From JBKQWK01 sp052139595 (GTDB lineage Bacteria > Actinomycetota > Thermoleophilia > UBA2241): DNA of 5,450 nucleotides. The stretch lies in assembly GCA_052139595.1 (NCBI GenBank), contig JBKQWK010000194.1:1-5450 (forward strand), read 5' to 3'. A program made the translations under genes and the position numbers. Positions 1 to 4,987 of the stretch are shown piece after piece (positions within the stretch are counted from its first letter, which is position 1; each line of letters starts with the position of its first letter). The notes under the pieces were generated by a model that worked only from the letters and a program-made list of their open reading frames with translations, was not told the origin of the DNA and made no database searches.

Positions 1-2
1 GG

Positions 3-377
3 GTCAGGTTTACCACGGCGGTCACGATCTCGCAGGAGCTACTTGCCGCCGCCGATGAGCACCGTCTGCCACGCTACTTGAAAAGCTGGCGCAACGCCGA
101 CCTCGTGATCGTCGACGAACTCGGCTACCTGCCGCTCGGCCCTGGCGCCGCGCTGCTGTTTCAGTTCTTCGCCGAGCGCTACGAGGCTGGCTCGGTGCTC
201 GTCACCACCAACCTCGAGTTCAGTCGCTGGAGCGAGGTCTTTGGCGATGCGACGCTGACGGCGGCACTGCTCGATCGGCTTACTCACCACAGTCACGTAC
301 TCGTCTTTGAAGGCGAGTCCTATCGCTTCCGTGAAAGTGCCGGGCGACTCACGAAACCAGCATCAAAGACAAGGTAA
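3..377 (+). CDS. istB: IS21-family transposition helper ATPase IstB, C-terminal part (5' end outside window)
   Basis: IstB is the AAA+ ATPase that loads DNA and stimulates the IstA transposase of IS21-family insertion sequences. The visible 124 residues are the C-terminal half of a protein that is usually about 250 residues, so the Walker A motif lies left of the window. What can be seen is the Walker B signature VIVDELGYLPL (about residues 35-45 of the fragment), the sensor-type strand VLVTTNLEFSRW, and the LTAALLDRLTHH block followed by GESYRFRES, all diagnostic of IstB. The gene ends in TAA at 375-377, directly before the repeated end sequences of the element. It is the only rightward gene here, as expected for an inserted element. 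The reading frame has no lesion in the visible part, so it may be active. Its partner istA should lie to the left. Confidence 0.93.
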   Translation, partial: VRFTTAVTISQELLAAADEHRLPRYLKSWRNADLVIVDELGYLPLGPGAALLFQFFAERYEAGSVLVTTNLEFSRWSEVFGDATLTAALLDRLTHHSHVLVFEGESYRFRESAGRLTKPASKTR

Positions 378-425
378 TGGTGGTCAACTTTTCAGCTATC
401 ACGGTGGTCAACTTTTCGGTTGACG
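378..425 (+). mobile_element. Right end of the IS21-family element (terminal repeats)
   Basis: Immediately after the istB stop codon the 15-bp sequence GGTGGTCAACTTTTC occurs twice in direct orientation (379-393 and 403-417, 24-bp period). The second copy continues into CGGTTGAC, which makes a short inverted repeat GTCAAC-6-GTTGAC (407-412/419-424). IS21 elements characteristically carry repeated transposase-binding sites at each end. IS21-type tips usually read CGGTTGACA; here the last base is G, so the exact tip at about 424-425 is an estimate. The sequence to the right is hsdR coding sequence read on the opposite strand. The left end and any target-site duplication are outside the window. 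Confidence 0.75.
379..417 (+). repeat. Two 15-bp direct repeats in the IS21 right end
   Basis: GGTGGTCAACTTTTC is found at 379-393 and 403-417, separated by AGCTATCAC. Both copies are perfect. They are likely the subterminal and terminal IstA binding sites of the insertion sequence. The role is inferred from the family; the repeat itself is directly visible. Confidence 0.85.
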
Positions 426-898
426 AACACAAGCGGCAGGCCATTGACGAAGACGACGACGTCCGGCCGCTTCGTCGCCTTGCCCTCCACCACCGTGAAC
501 TGATTGATGGCGAGCCAGTGGTTCGCGTCAACGTCGTCGAAGTCGACAAGCCAGGCCTTGTCGCCAGCAATGCTGCCATCGCGCCGCGCGTACTCGACGT
601 CGATGCCGTCGACGAGCATGCGATGAAAGCGGTGATTGTTCTCAACAAGGCTCGGGGTATCCGGAACGAGTACCTTCTTGAGCGCGTCGTCGATCGCCTC
701 CGCCGGCAGCTCCGGGTTGATGCGCTCGAGTGCCGCGCGGAGCCGCCGAGAAAGGACGACTTCGGTGAAGTCGTCCCGCTCGGCGGCCAGCTTCTCCGGC
801 TCGACGTCCGGCCCGTGGGCGAGCTCGTACCCGAGCTCGCCCAGCCAGGCGAGCATGGCCTCTTCCACCTGCGACTCGACGATCCCTAGTGGCGCCAC
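392..898 (-). pseudogene. hsdR: 5' fragment of type I restriction endonuclease HsdR, truncated by IS21-family insertion
   Basis: HsdR is the translocase/nuclease subunit of type I restriction-modification enzymes and is normally around 1000 residues. Only about 158 host residues remain. They match the N-terminal region: GIVESQVEEAMLAWLGELGY near the start, then NHRFHRMLVDGIDVEY, then the motif-bearing stretch RPDVVVFVNGLPLVFV. In intact HsdR this stretch runs directly into (V/I)ExK, the catalytic Glu and Lys of the PD-(D/E)xK nuclease. Here the frame instead enters the insertion-sequence end at about 425 and stops at 392 after ten foreign codons. The GTG start at 896-898 is supported by a GGGAGGG ribosome binding site 5 nt upstream. 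The fragment lacks the ExK residues, the DEAD-box motor and the HsdM-binding tail. The remainder of the gene may persist left of the insertion sequence. hsdM and hsdS are not in the window. Confidence 0.85.
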
Positions 899-903
899 GG
901 CTA

Positions 904-910
904 CCCTCCC
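904..910 (-). promoter_or_regulatory. Ribosome binding site of hsdR
   Basis: On the minus strand GGGAGGG lies 5 nt before the GTG start (896-898), a near-ideal match to the anti-Shine-Dalgarno sequence. It fixes the start in a stretch where GTG would otherwise be doubtful. No convincing promoter is visible in the 84-nt gap between the abiEii stop (983) and this start, so hsdR may have been co-transcribed with abiE. Confidence 0.7.
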
Positions 911-982
911 GCCGTCTGCACAGTCCGCGCGCGAGAACCCTCCGCAGCCAATCGTACACGGTTCACCGGACGAAATGGGTGG

Positions 983-1909
983 CTACACGCCCGACATGGC
1001 CCGCCAAGGGCCACCCGGAAGCCATGCCTTCGCGAACCTGTCTCGCTGCACAAGGGCCTCCCACGGCTCGAGGAGGAAGGCGCGGAGACGGTCGACGGCA
1101 GTAACCAGCTCGACAGGTTCAAGCCGATTGCGGCGCAGGAAGCCGGCCCATCGCTGAAGCATGACCTCATCGGTCGTGAACGCCACGGTGAGCGGCGCCG
1201 GAAGCTTGGAGCCAACCGGCCGGTCTCGCCGCTCAAACGTCAGCCGCACGGCCTCGGCAAGGCTCTCGCCGTCAAATGGCAGCCTTGCCGCCAATGCTTG
1301 CACGTCGTAGACGTCCTTCATGCGGCTGTTCAGCATGCCGTGTTGCGCCATGGCGTGGAGCTTCTCCGCCACGACCGCCTCGGCCGGATACGCACGCAGC
1401 CGCGGCGCTGGGAATTCGAGCAGCGTCGGCATCGTGGCCTCGGTGTCCCATGCCGCGAGGGCATCCCCGAAGCCGACGTCGATCTGTACGCGCAGCGCCG
1501 CCGTCCCAAGCTTCCCGTCCACCAGAATGCGCTTGCCCTCGTACGTCTGCCCCTCGCGTATGTCGCTCACGCTGACGCTGGCAGGGTCGAACACAATGCC
1601 GTCGTCATCGACATCCTGTCCGCAAATATCCCCGAAGACAGCACGCAGTCGTTCGGCTGAGTCCTCGCCGAAACCCAGCAGGTCGATGTCGCGGGTCGGC
1701 CGATGGGGTTCCCCCTCCCAAACGACGAACAGGGTGGCCCCTTTGAGCATGAAGGAGCGCGAGTGCGGGGACTGCGAGAGACGGTACAACAGCCGCTCGC
1801 ACCCGTACCGGATGAGCGTGAGGTTGAAGTCCTGACTGGGCGAACGCGTGAGCGCCTTGAGCCGATTGAACGCCGACGCGCCCATGTCGGTCGGCGGTCG
1901 TTTGGTCAC
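983..1909 (-). CDS. abiEii: AbiEii-type nucleotidyltransferase toxin (type IV toxin-antitoxin / abortive infection)
   Basis: This is the toxin of the AbiE system. It is a cytoplasmic DNA polymerase beta-like nucleotidyltransferase; relatives (MenT) modify tRNA and halt growth, which can abort phage infection. From the GTG at 1907-1909 the product is 308 residues, normal for the family. Motif I is visible as KGATLF (56-61) followed by RPTRDIDL, with the metal-binding pair D74/D76. A third acidic residue D144 lies in the strand VQIDVGFGD. Later motifs are AEAVVAEKL (E182, K183) and RMKDVYD (D199, D202), typical of AbiEii proteins. All key residues appear intact. The start was chosen because GTG overlaps the abiEi stop as GTGA (1906-1909), indicating translational coupling; an in-frame ATG at 1885 would give 300 residues. 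The open frame extends further upstream, but that stretch overlaps abiEi and lacks family similarity. The gene ends in TAG. Confidence 0.9.
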   Translation of the reverse strand: MTKRPPTDMGASAFNRLKALTRSPSQDFNLTLIRYGCERLLYRLSQSPHSRSFMLKGATLFVVWEGEPHRPTRDIDLLGFGEDSAERLRAVFGDICGQDVDDDGIVFDPASVSVSDIREGQTYEGKRILVDGKLGTAALRVQIDVGFGDALAAWDTEATMPTLLEFPAPRLRAYPAEAVVAEKLHAMAQHGMLNSRMKDVYDVQALAARLPFDGESLAEAVRLTFERRDRPVGSKLPAPLTVAFTTDEVMLQRWAGFLRRNRLEPVELVTAVDRLRAFLLEPWEALVQRDRFAKAWLPGGPWRAMSGV

Positions 1910-2508
1910 AGCAGCGACTCGATGTAGGGGCGCATCACGTTGCCGACGCGCAGCCGATTGGCGCACTCCCACAGCTCGTTGACGGTCGCCAGGCGCAGCC
2001 GGTGGCAGTCGCGAAGTGCTTCGAGCGCCACGTCGAACCCGATCTTGTTGCGGTAGCGGAAGCAGTCGACGACGGTCTTGGCCGGCCCGTAGATGCGCAC
2101 AGGCACACCCTCGATGACGTGCTCCTCCACACCGCTCGTCAGCGCCGCGCCAGAGAAGCGCATCACACGAGTAGGCACGGACGGCGCAACAGGAAGCCAG
2201 GCCTTGCGGTCGATGGCCAGCCACACCTCAAAGGGGATCTGAGTCGTGAGGCCGTGGTAGCTCAGTGCCGAGAGCAGGCAGACGACTCCGCCGGGCACTT
2301 GGCGCGCAACCTCGGCGAAGCTGTGGTGCTCGGTCCACTCGGCGTCGGCAGCAACATAGAGGCCGCGCCGCACGCGTTCGATCAGCCCGCGACGCTGAAG
2401 CCGCGTGAGCCACATCCTGCTGAACCCGACGGCCTCCAGGTCGACCGGGCGAACAACGCCGTGAGCGCGGATGAAAGCGAGCACCTCATCTGAAGCCGAT
2501 CGCGACAT
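1906..2508 (-). CDS. abiEi: AbiEi-type antitoxin and transcriptional autorepressor
   Basis: This is the antitoxin partner of abiEii. AbiEi proteins combine an N-terminal winged helix-turn-helix, which represses the abiE promoter, with a C-terminal domain that neutralises the toxin. In type IV systems this happens without a stable toxin-antitoxin complex. From ATG 2508 the product is 200 residues. Residues about 6-52 form the winged helix: VLAFIRAHGVVRPVDLEAVG, then TRLQRRGLIERVRRGLYV. The C-terminal domain contains VCLLSALSYHGLT and RIYGPAKTVVDCFRYRNKIG, with KTVVDCFRYR the typical family signature. A GTG at 2535 would add nine residues but lies inside the operator and promoter, so ATG 2508 is preferred. 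There is no Shine-Dalgarno sequence, consistent with a leaderless transcript. The stop overlaps the abiEii start. Confidence 0.9.
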   Translation of the reverse strand: MSRSASDEVLAFIRAHGVVRPVDLEAVGFSRMWLTRLQRRGLIERVRRGLYVAADAEWTEHHSFAEVARQVPGGVVCLLSALSYHGLTTQIPFEVWLAIDRKAWLPVAPSVPTRVMRFSGAALTSGVEEHVIEGVPVRIYGPAKTVVDCFRYRNKIGFDVALEALRDCHRLRLATVNELWECANRLRVGNVMRPYIESLL

Positions 2509-2514
2509 GAGGCT

Positions 2515-2542
2515 ATTGTTGCAAAACATCGGCACTTGTCAA
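2515..2542 (-). promoter_or_regulatory. abiE promoter (-35 TTGACA, -10 AACAAT)
   Basis: On the minus strand a perfect TTGACA (2537-2542) is followed after 16 nt by AACAAT (2515-2520), a 4/6 match to TATAAT. The predicted start point is about 2508, the A of the abiEi ATG, so the mRNA would be leaderless. That fits the absence of a ribosome binding site. The -35 is strong and the -10 is weaker; the start point is inference. Confidence 0.6.
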
Positions 2543-2552
2543 GAAGTGCCGA
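2529..2552. promoter_or_regulatory. Perfect 9-6-9 inverted repeat, likely AbiEi operator
   Basis: TCGGCACTT (2529-2537) and AAGTGCCGA (2544-2552) are perfect inverted repeats separated by GTCAAG. The dyad centre coincides with the TTGACA -35 box of abiEi. AbiEi proteins are known to bind inverted repeats in their own promoter and repress it, so this is the natural operator. Only one copy is seen, whereas some studied abiE promoters carry two. It is not followed by a T-tract, so it does not look like a terminator. Confidence 0.75.
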
Positions 2553-2587
2553 GGCATTGTAACCTCATTTCGCCCAGTGCGCGTCAG

Positions 2588-3085
2588 CTACTTGACGGGG
2601 CACGGGCCATCATCATCTTCATTATCGGCTCCGGCGACGTCCGCTCCCAGGATCAACAGCTTCGCATCCTGCCACTCGGCGTAGGTCTGGCCGGTCGTCT
2701 CGACTTGACAGCTCACGCGCCCGTTGGAGGCTCGCGCCAGCACGACTGAGCCGGCCGCGCTTGGGCTGTTGAAGGCGACGTTCTCGTTCACGATGACGAC
2801 GGTGCGCTCCCAGAAATCCTTGGCCTCGTTCTTGTTGTGCCGGAGCAGCCGCTTAAGGACGTGGTCTCCCTCGCCGATCGAGGCCAGCCCTCGTGACGGG
2901 TCGTCCGGATCGGGACCGGCGAGCAGGTAGACGCCGGTGCGCCGCACCTCCTCCCTCTTGCTGAGCTGGTCGAGCTGGGAGCGCGGCGCGACCAGCACCT
3001 TGCCGGTCCAGTTGCTGATCGCGGCGAGGAGGATGCCGGTGGGCTCGCGGTCGGCGAGGAAGTTTCGGATGGTCTTGCCGGTCAT
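2588..3085 (-). CDS. GIY-YIG nuclease-like / DUF4357 protein, internally deleted (copy 1)
   Basis: This is a 165-residue relative of GIY-YIG nuclease family proteins that carry a C-terminal DUF4357 domain, which are usually around 300 residues. Residues 1-97 match the family N-terminus: MTGKTIRNFLAD, NWTGKVLVAPRS, RTGVYLL (the GIY equivalent, 51-53), SIG (69-71, the YIG equivalent with Tyr replaced by Ser), and KDFWERTVV. The product then jumps to FNSPSAAGSVVLARASNGR and GQTYAEWQ (about 103-139), the DUF4357 signature. The central part with the catalytic Glu is absent, so nuclease activity is doubtful although the frame is open. ATG 3085 is chosen by match to copy 2 and by GGGAG about 8 nt upstream; GTG 3115 would add ten residues. 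It follows the PIN gene by 36 nt and is probably its operon partner. The last 25 residues are acidic and unrecognised. Confidence 0.75.
   Translation of the reverse strand: MTGKTIRNFLADREPTGILLAAISNWTGKVLVAPRSQLDQLSKREEVRRTGVYLLAGPDPDDPSRGLASIGEGDHVLKRLLRHNKNEAKDFWERTVVIVNENVAFNSPSAAGSVVLARASNGRVSCQVETTGQTYAEWQDAKLLILGADVAGADNEDDDGPCPVK
2795..3085. repeat. Long direct repeat, left copy (GIY-YIG 5' half)
   Basis: This segment aligns with 5012-5301 in the same orientation over about 290 bp. By hand count there are roughly 32 mismatches and one single-base gap, about 89% identity. Homology stops abruptly at the left boundary in both copies and at the start codon on the right. The two copies bracket the XRE-ImmA-PIN module. 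Confidence 0.85.
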
Positions 3086-3121
3086 AGCGCGACTCCCGAG
3101 ATCGGGGGCATCCACCTCATC

Positions 3122-3694
3122 CTAGCTGGAACGGAGGGTGGAGAGACTCGTTTCAAAGCGATCTCGACCAACGCCTTCGGGAGTAGCAGCGTCGAAGACC
3201 CGAAAGCCGTCGTCCCTGCTGAGCGCGTCCGCCACGACCATCTCCAGAACGAGGCGAGCGGTCGACATCACCCGCAGGCCGCGGCCCCTGGCAAGACCCG
3301 CCCCCCAGCCGTCATCGATCATTACGAGATCGACCCGGCTATGCTCGGCCATGAGGACCGTCGCGATCTCGCCTGAGTGCGCCCAGTCATGCTCGCCGAT
3401 GGCGTGCTTCAGAGCGAGCAGGTTCGCGAAGTCCGCCTTGAGGCTGTCCGGAAGCGGTTTTGTGGTCTTTGGCCAGGCGCCTCGTCCGATCGCAGCGGCC
3501 TGTGGGCGAAGATGCTTGGTCAGCGAAATGAATGGGGCTCGTTCTGCGAGCCGCAGCAGCTCGCGCTCGACCTCACGGGTGATTCGGGCGCGCGAGCCCA
3601 AGTACGCGCGCAGTGCGCTCAGACGGGAGCACTCGGCGAACCGGCACAGTGGGCTCGCGTCAAGAAGCACGTGCTGCGCGGTGCGTGACAGCAC
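3122..3694 (-). CDS. PIN-domain-like ribonuclease, candidate toxin
   Basis: The product is 190 residues and has the layout of a PIN-fold ribonuclease, whose family members cleave RNA with Mg2+ or Mn2+ held by conserved acidic residues. Visible candidates are D12 in HVLLDASPL, E41 or E43 in ITREVEREL, E109 in HSGEIATVL, and D127/D128 in LVMIDDGWG, in the correct order and spacing. It is longer than VapC (about 130 residues), with an insertion around 60-90. The start is GTG 3694, the first possible start after the upstream stop; a GGAG lies only 2 nt before it, so initiation probably depends on coupling. The gene begins 12 nt after the ImmA/IrrE stop, in the same frame, and ends in TAG. The operon position implies that the preceding two genes control it. 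The PIN assignment rests on motif pattern, so a related PIN-like family is possible. Confidence 0.7.
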   Translation of the reverse strand: MLSRTAQHVLLDASPLCRFAECSRLSALRAYLGSRARITREVERELLRLAERAPFISLTKHLRPQAAAIGRGAWPKTTKPLPDSLKADFANLLALKHAIGEHDWAHSGEIATVLMAEHSRVDLVMIDDGWGAGLARGRGLRVMSTARLVLEMVVADALSRDDGFRVFDAATPEGVGRDRFETSLSTLRSS

Positions 3695-3706
3695 GTCTCC
3701 ACGGCC

Positions 3707-4498
3707 TCAGTAGTCGGACTCGGTGGCCGGTGGAGTCGCGCCGCGAGCTTCGAACTCCGTGCGTATCCGGGCCCCGTCAACCTGGAGCAGCGCAGCGATC
3801 TGCTCCACCGAAAGCAGCCCGCGCTCGTACGCGTTGACGCCATAGGTGAGCGTCGCGCGCGGCAGGCGCGGCAGGCGCCCACACGCACGCGCGAGCGTAT
3901 CGGCGTGAGGCTCAAGACCGAGTCGCTTCGCGAGCTCGTGATGCTCGCCACGGTCGATGGCCGCCTCGAGGGGCAGGTACTTGCTCTTGCTGAGCCGCCA
4001 GACAGCTTGCAGCCTGTACAGAGCAGCCTTGGCACTCACGTGGAAATGATGGGCCAGCCGGACGACGGTCTCCAGACTCAAGTCGGGGCCATGCATCAGG
4101 TTCAGCCAGGTGCCGACGCCATCGAGTGGAGCCATGAACTCGGCGGCGAACCCATCAGCCTGCACCTCGCGAGGCGCACGGCGAGAGGAGCCGAGGACGG
4201 TGTCCTCGTAATCGACCGATCCGCCGTGAGCCATCTCGATGTGACCAAGCTCATGCGCAAGGGTGAAGCGCTGCCGGGAGACTGCCTGCGTGCCGTTGAC
4301 GAACACGAAGTGTCTGCCCTGCTTGCCGCCCTGCAGACCGGCGATGCCCTGGGGCAGACCCAGGACCGTCACGGGAACGGATGCGAGGTCCTCGACCGCC
4401 TCGACGATGTCGGCGAGCGGAGCCTCGAGGCCCAGACCAAGCGTGGTGCGCGCACGGCGAGCCGCTGCGTAGCCCAGCTCTTGTTCGTCGACCACCAT
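3707..4498 (-). CDS. ImmA/IrrE-family zinc metallopeptidase
   Basis: The family comprises cytoplasmic zinc peptidases that cleave regulatory proteins; ImmA cuts the ImmR repressor of ICEBs1 and IrrE/PprI cuts DdrO in Deinococcus. The product is 263 residues. The zinc site is explicit: FTLAHELGHIEMAHG gives H82, E83 and H86, and REVQADGFAAEFMAP supplies the third ligand E111 with the usual D115, F117 and E120 around it. A helix-turn-helix-like stretch follows (SLETVVRLAHHFHVSAKAALYRL, about 137-159). The C-terminal part (YGVNAYERGLLSVEQIAALLQV) resembles another small helical module. The ATG at 4498 overlaps the stop of the XRE gene by one base (TGATG), so the two are translationally coupled. 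The natural substrate by analogy is the adjacent XRE protein. Longer starts upstream overlap the XRE gene and are rejected. Confidence 0.9.
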   Translation of the reverse strand: MVVDEQELGYAAARRARTTLGLGLEAPLADIVEAVEDLASVPVTVLGLPQGIAGLQGGKQGRHFVFVNGTQAVSRQRFTLAHELGHIEMAHGGSVDYEDTVLGSSRRAPREVQADGFAAEFMAPLDGVGTWLNLMHGPDLSLETVVRLAHHFHVSAKAALYRLQAVWRLSKSKYLPLEAAIDRGEHHELAKRLGLEPHADTLARACGRLPRLPRATLTYGVNAYERGLLSVEQIAALLQVDGARIRTEFEARGATPPATESDY

Positions 4499-4818
4499 CA
4501 CCGGCCGACGGCTTCGATCTGGAGCATCGCGTCGATGAGGCTGGAGCACCGAGCGACAGTCTCACGAGCGACCTCGTCGTCGACGCCGCCTCGCATCGCG
4601 AAGGCCGACTGCTCGTCGAACAGGAGGTCCTCGACGCGTACGCCGAGATAGTCGGCGATGTCGGCGATCTCGGACATGTTGAAGGCGCGTTCGCCGGCGA
4701 GCGCGCGACTCAGCACCGACGGCTGAAGCGCGACCGCATCCGCCAGCTCGCGCTGCGATCGTGAACCCAAGGCCTCGAGGATGCGCTTGCCGACCTCGAT
4801 ATCGGAACGGATTTTCAC
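4498..4818 (-). CDS. XRE-family helix-turn-helix regulator, candidate antitoxin or repressor
   Basis: The product is 106 residues. Residues about 10-67 form a Cro/CI-type helix-turn-helix: GKRILEALGSRSQRELADAV (helices 1-2), then LQPSVLSRALAGERAFNMSE (recognition helix and turn), then ADIADYLGVRVEDLLFD. The C-terminal 38 residues are probably the oligomerisation or partner-contact part, and the likely place for ImmA-type cleavage. The GTG start (4816-4818) is supported by GGGAGGG 5 nt upstream and by a GATAAT -10 box further upstream. It is the first gene of the XRE-ImmA-PIN operon and overlaps the next gene by one base. By analogy with ImmR and DdrO it should repress its own promoter; that role is inference. 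Confidence 0.88.
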   Translation of the reverse strand: MKIRSDIEVGKRILEALGSRSQRELADAVALQPSVLSRALAGERAFNMSEIADIADYLGVRVEDLLFDEQSAFAMRGGVDDEVARETVARCSSLIDAMLQIEAVGR

Positions 4819-4823
4819 GGGTG

Positions 4824-4830
4824 CCCTCCC
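4824..4830 (-). promoter_or_regulatory. Ribosome binding site of the XRE gene
   Basis: On the minus strand GGGAGGG is followed by 5 nt and then GTG (4816-4818). The motif, spacing and start codon are identical to those of the hsdR fragment. It fixes the start of the XRE gene. Confidence 0.7.
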
Positions 4831-4847
4831 ACGCTGATGGCGTTGTC

Positions 4848-4853
4848 ATTATC
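4848..4853 (-). promoter_or_regulatory. Likely -10 box of the XRE-ImmA-PIN operon
   Basis: GATAAT on the minus strand matches TATAAT at 5 of 6 positions and lies 29 nt upstream of the GTG start, giving a predicted leader of roughly 23 nt. No good -35 is seen at 16-18 nt (GTTCAA is the nearest candidate), which suggests an activator, an extended context or repression by the XRE protein. Confidence 0.5.
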
Positions 4854-4987
4854 GCACGTCAGGGAGCATCTTGAACAGACATCTTGCTGTTTACGATTGC
4901 TTCGACCCGCCAGACTCGTGACACTGGGCCGACCAACACGTCCGGGATTACCGACAGCGGGCGGTCACGATCCGGTCGGCGGAACCC
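4854..4987. other. Junction region between GIY-YIG remnant and XRE operon
   Basis: This stretch of about 134 nt holds the upstream part of the XRE promoter and no convincing gene. It begins where homology to GIY-YIG has already been lost, so the module boundary should lie at about 4990-5011. I see no insertion-sequence ends, tRNA or clear terminator hairpin with a T-tract in it. Confidence 0.5.
4867..4886. repeat. Short direct repeat CATCTTG x2 upstream of the XRE promoter
   Basis: CATCTTG occurs at 4867-4873 and 4880-4886, a 13-bp period, just upstream of the -10 box where a -35 region would sit. It may be a pair of regulator half-sites, but seven-base repeats can arise by chance. Confidence 0.35.

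Noticed and set aside
377..889. Rightward 170-residue open frame opposite hsdR
   Set aside because: It lies antisense to the recognisable HsdR N-terminus, begins inside the insertion-sequence end and has no family signature; long antisense frames are common in GC-rich coding DNA.
1910..2224. N-terminal extension of abiEii beyond GTG 1909
   Set aside because: The frame stays open but fully overlaps abiEi, its translation is arginine/cysteine-rich with no AbiEii similarity, and the GTGA overlap gives a natural start.
2529..2552. Inverted repeat as a transcription terminator of the GIY-YIG gene
   Set aside because: There is no T-tract after either arm, and its position over the -35 of abiEi fits an operator better; it is still possible that it slows read-through.
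3138..3713. Rightward 191-residue open frame
   Set aside because: It is antisense to the PIN-like gene, rich in Ser/Arg as expected of a shadow frame, with no recognisable domain.
4499..4549. Upstream 17-residue extension of the ImmA/IrrE protein
   Set aside because: It overlaps the XRE coding region and its residues look like a shadow frame; the TGATG coupling supports ATG 4498.
3905..4651. Rightward 248-residue open frame
   Set aside because: It is antisense to the ImmA/IrrE and XRE genes, whose zinc and helix-turn-helix motifs are clear; no motif or RBS supports it.
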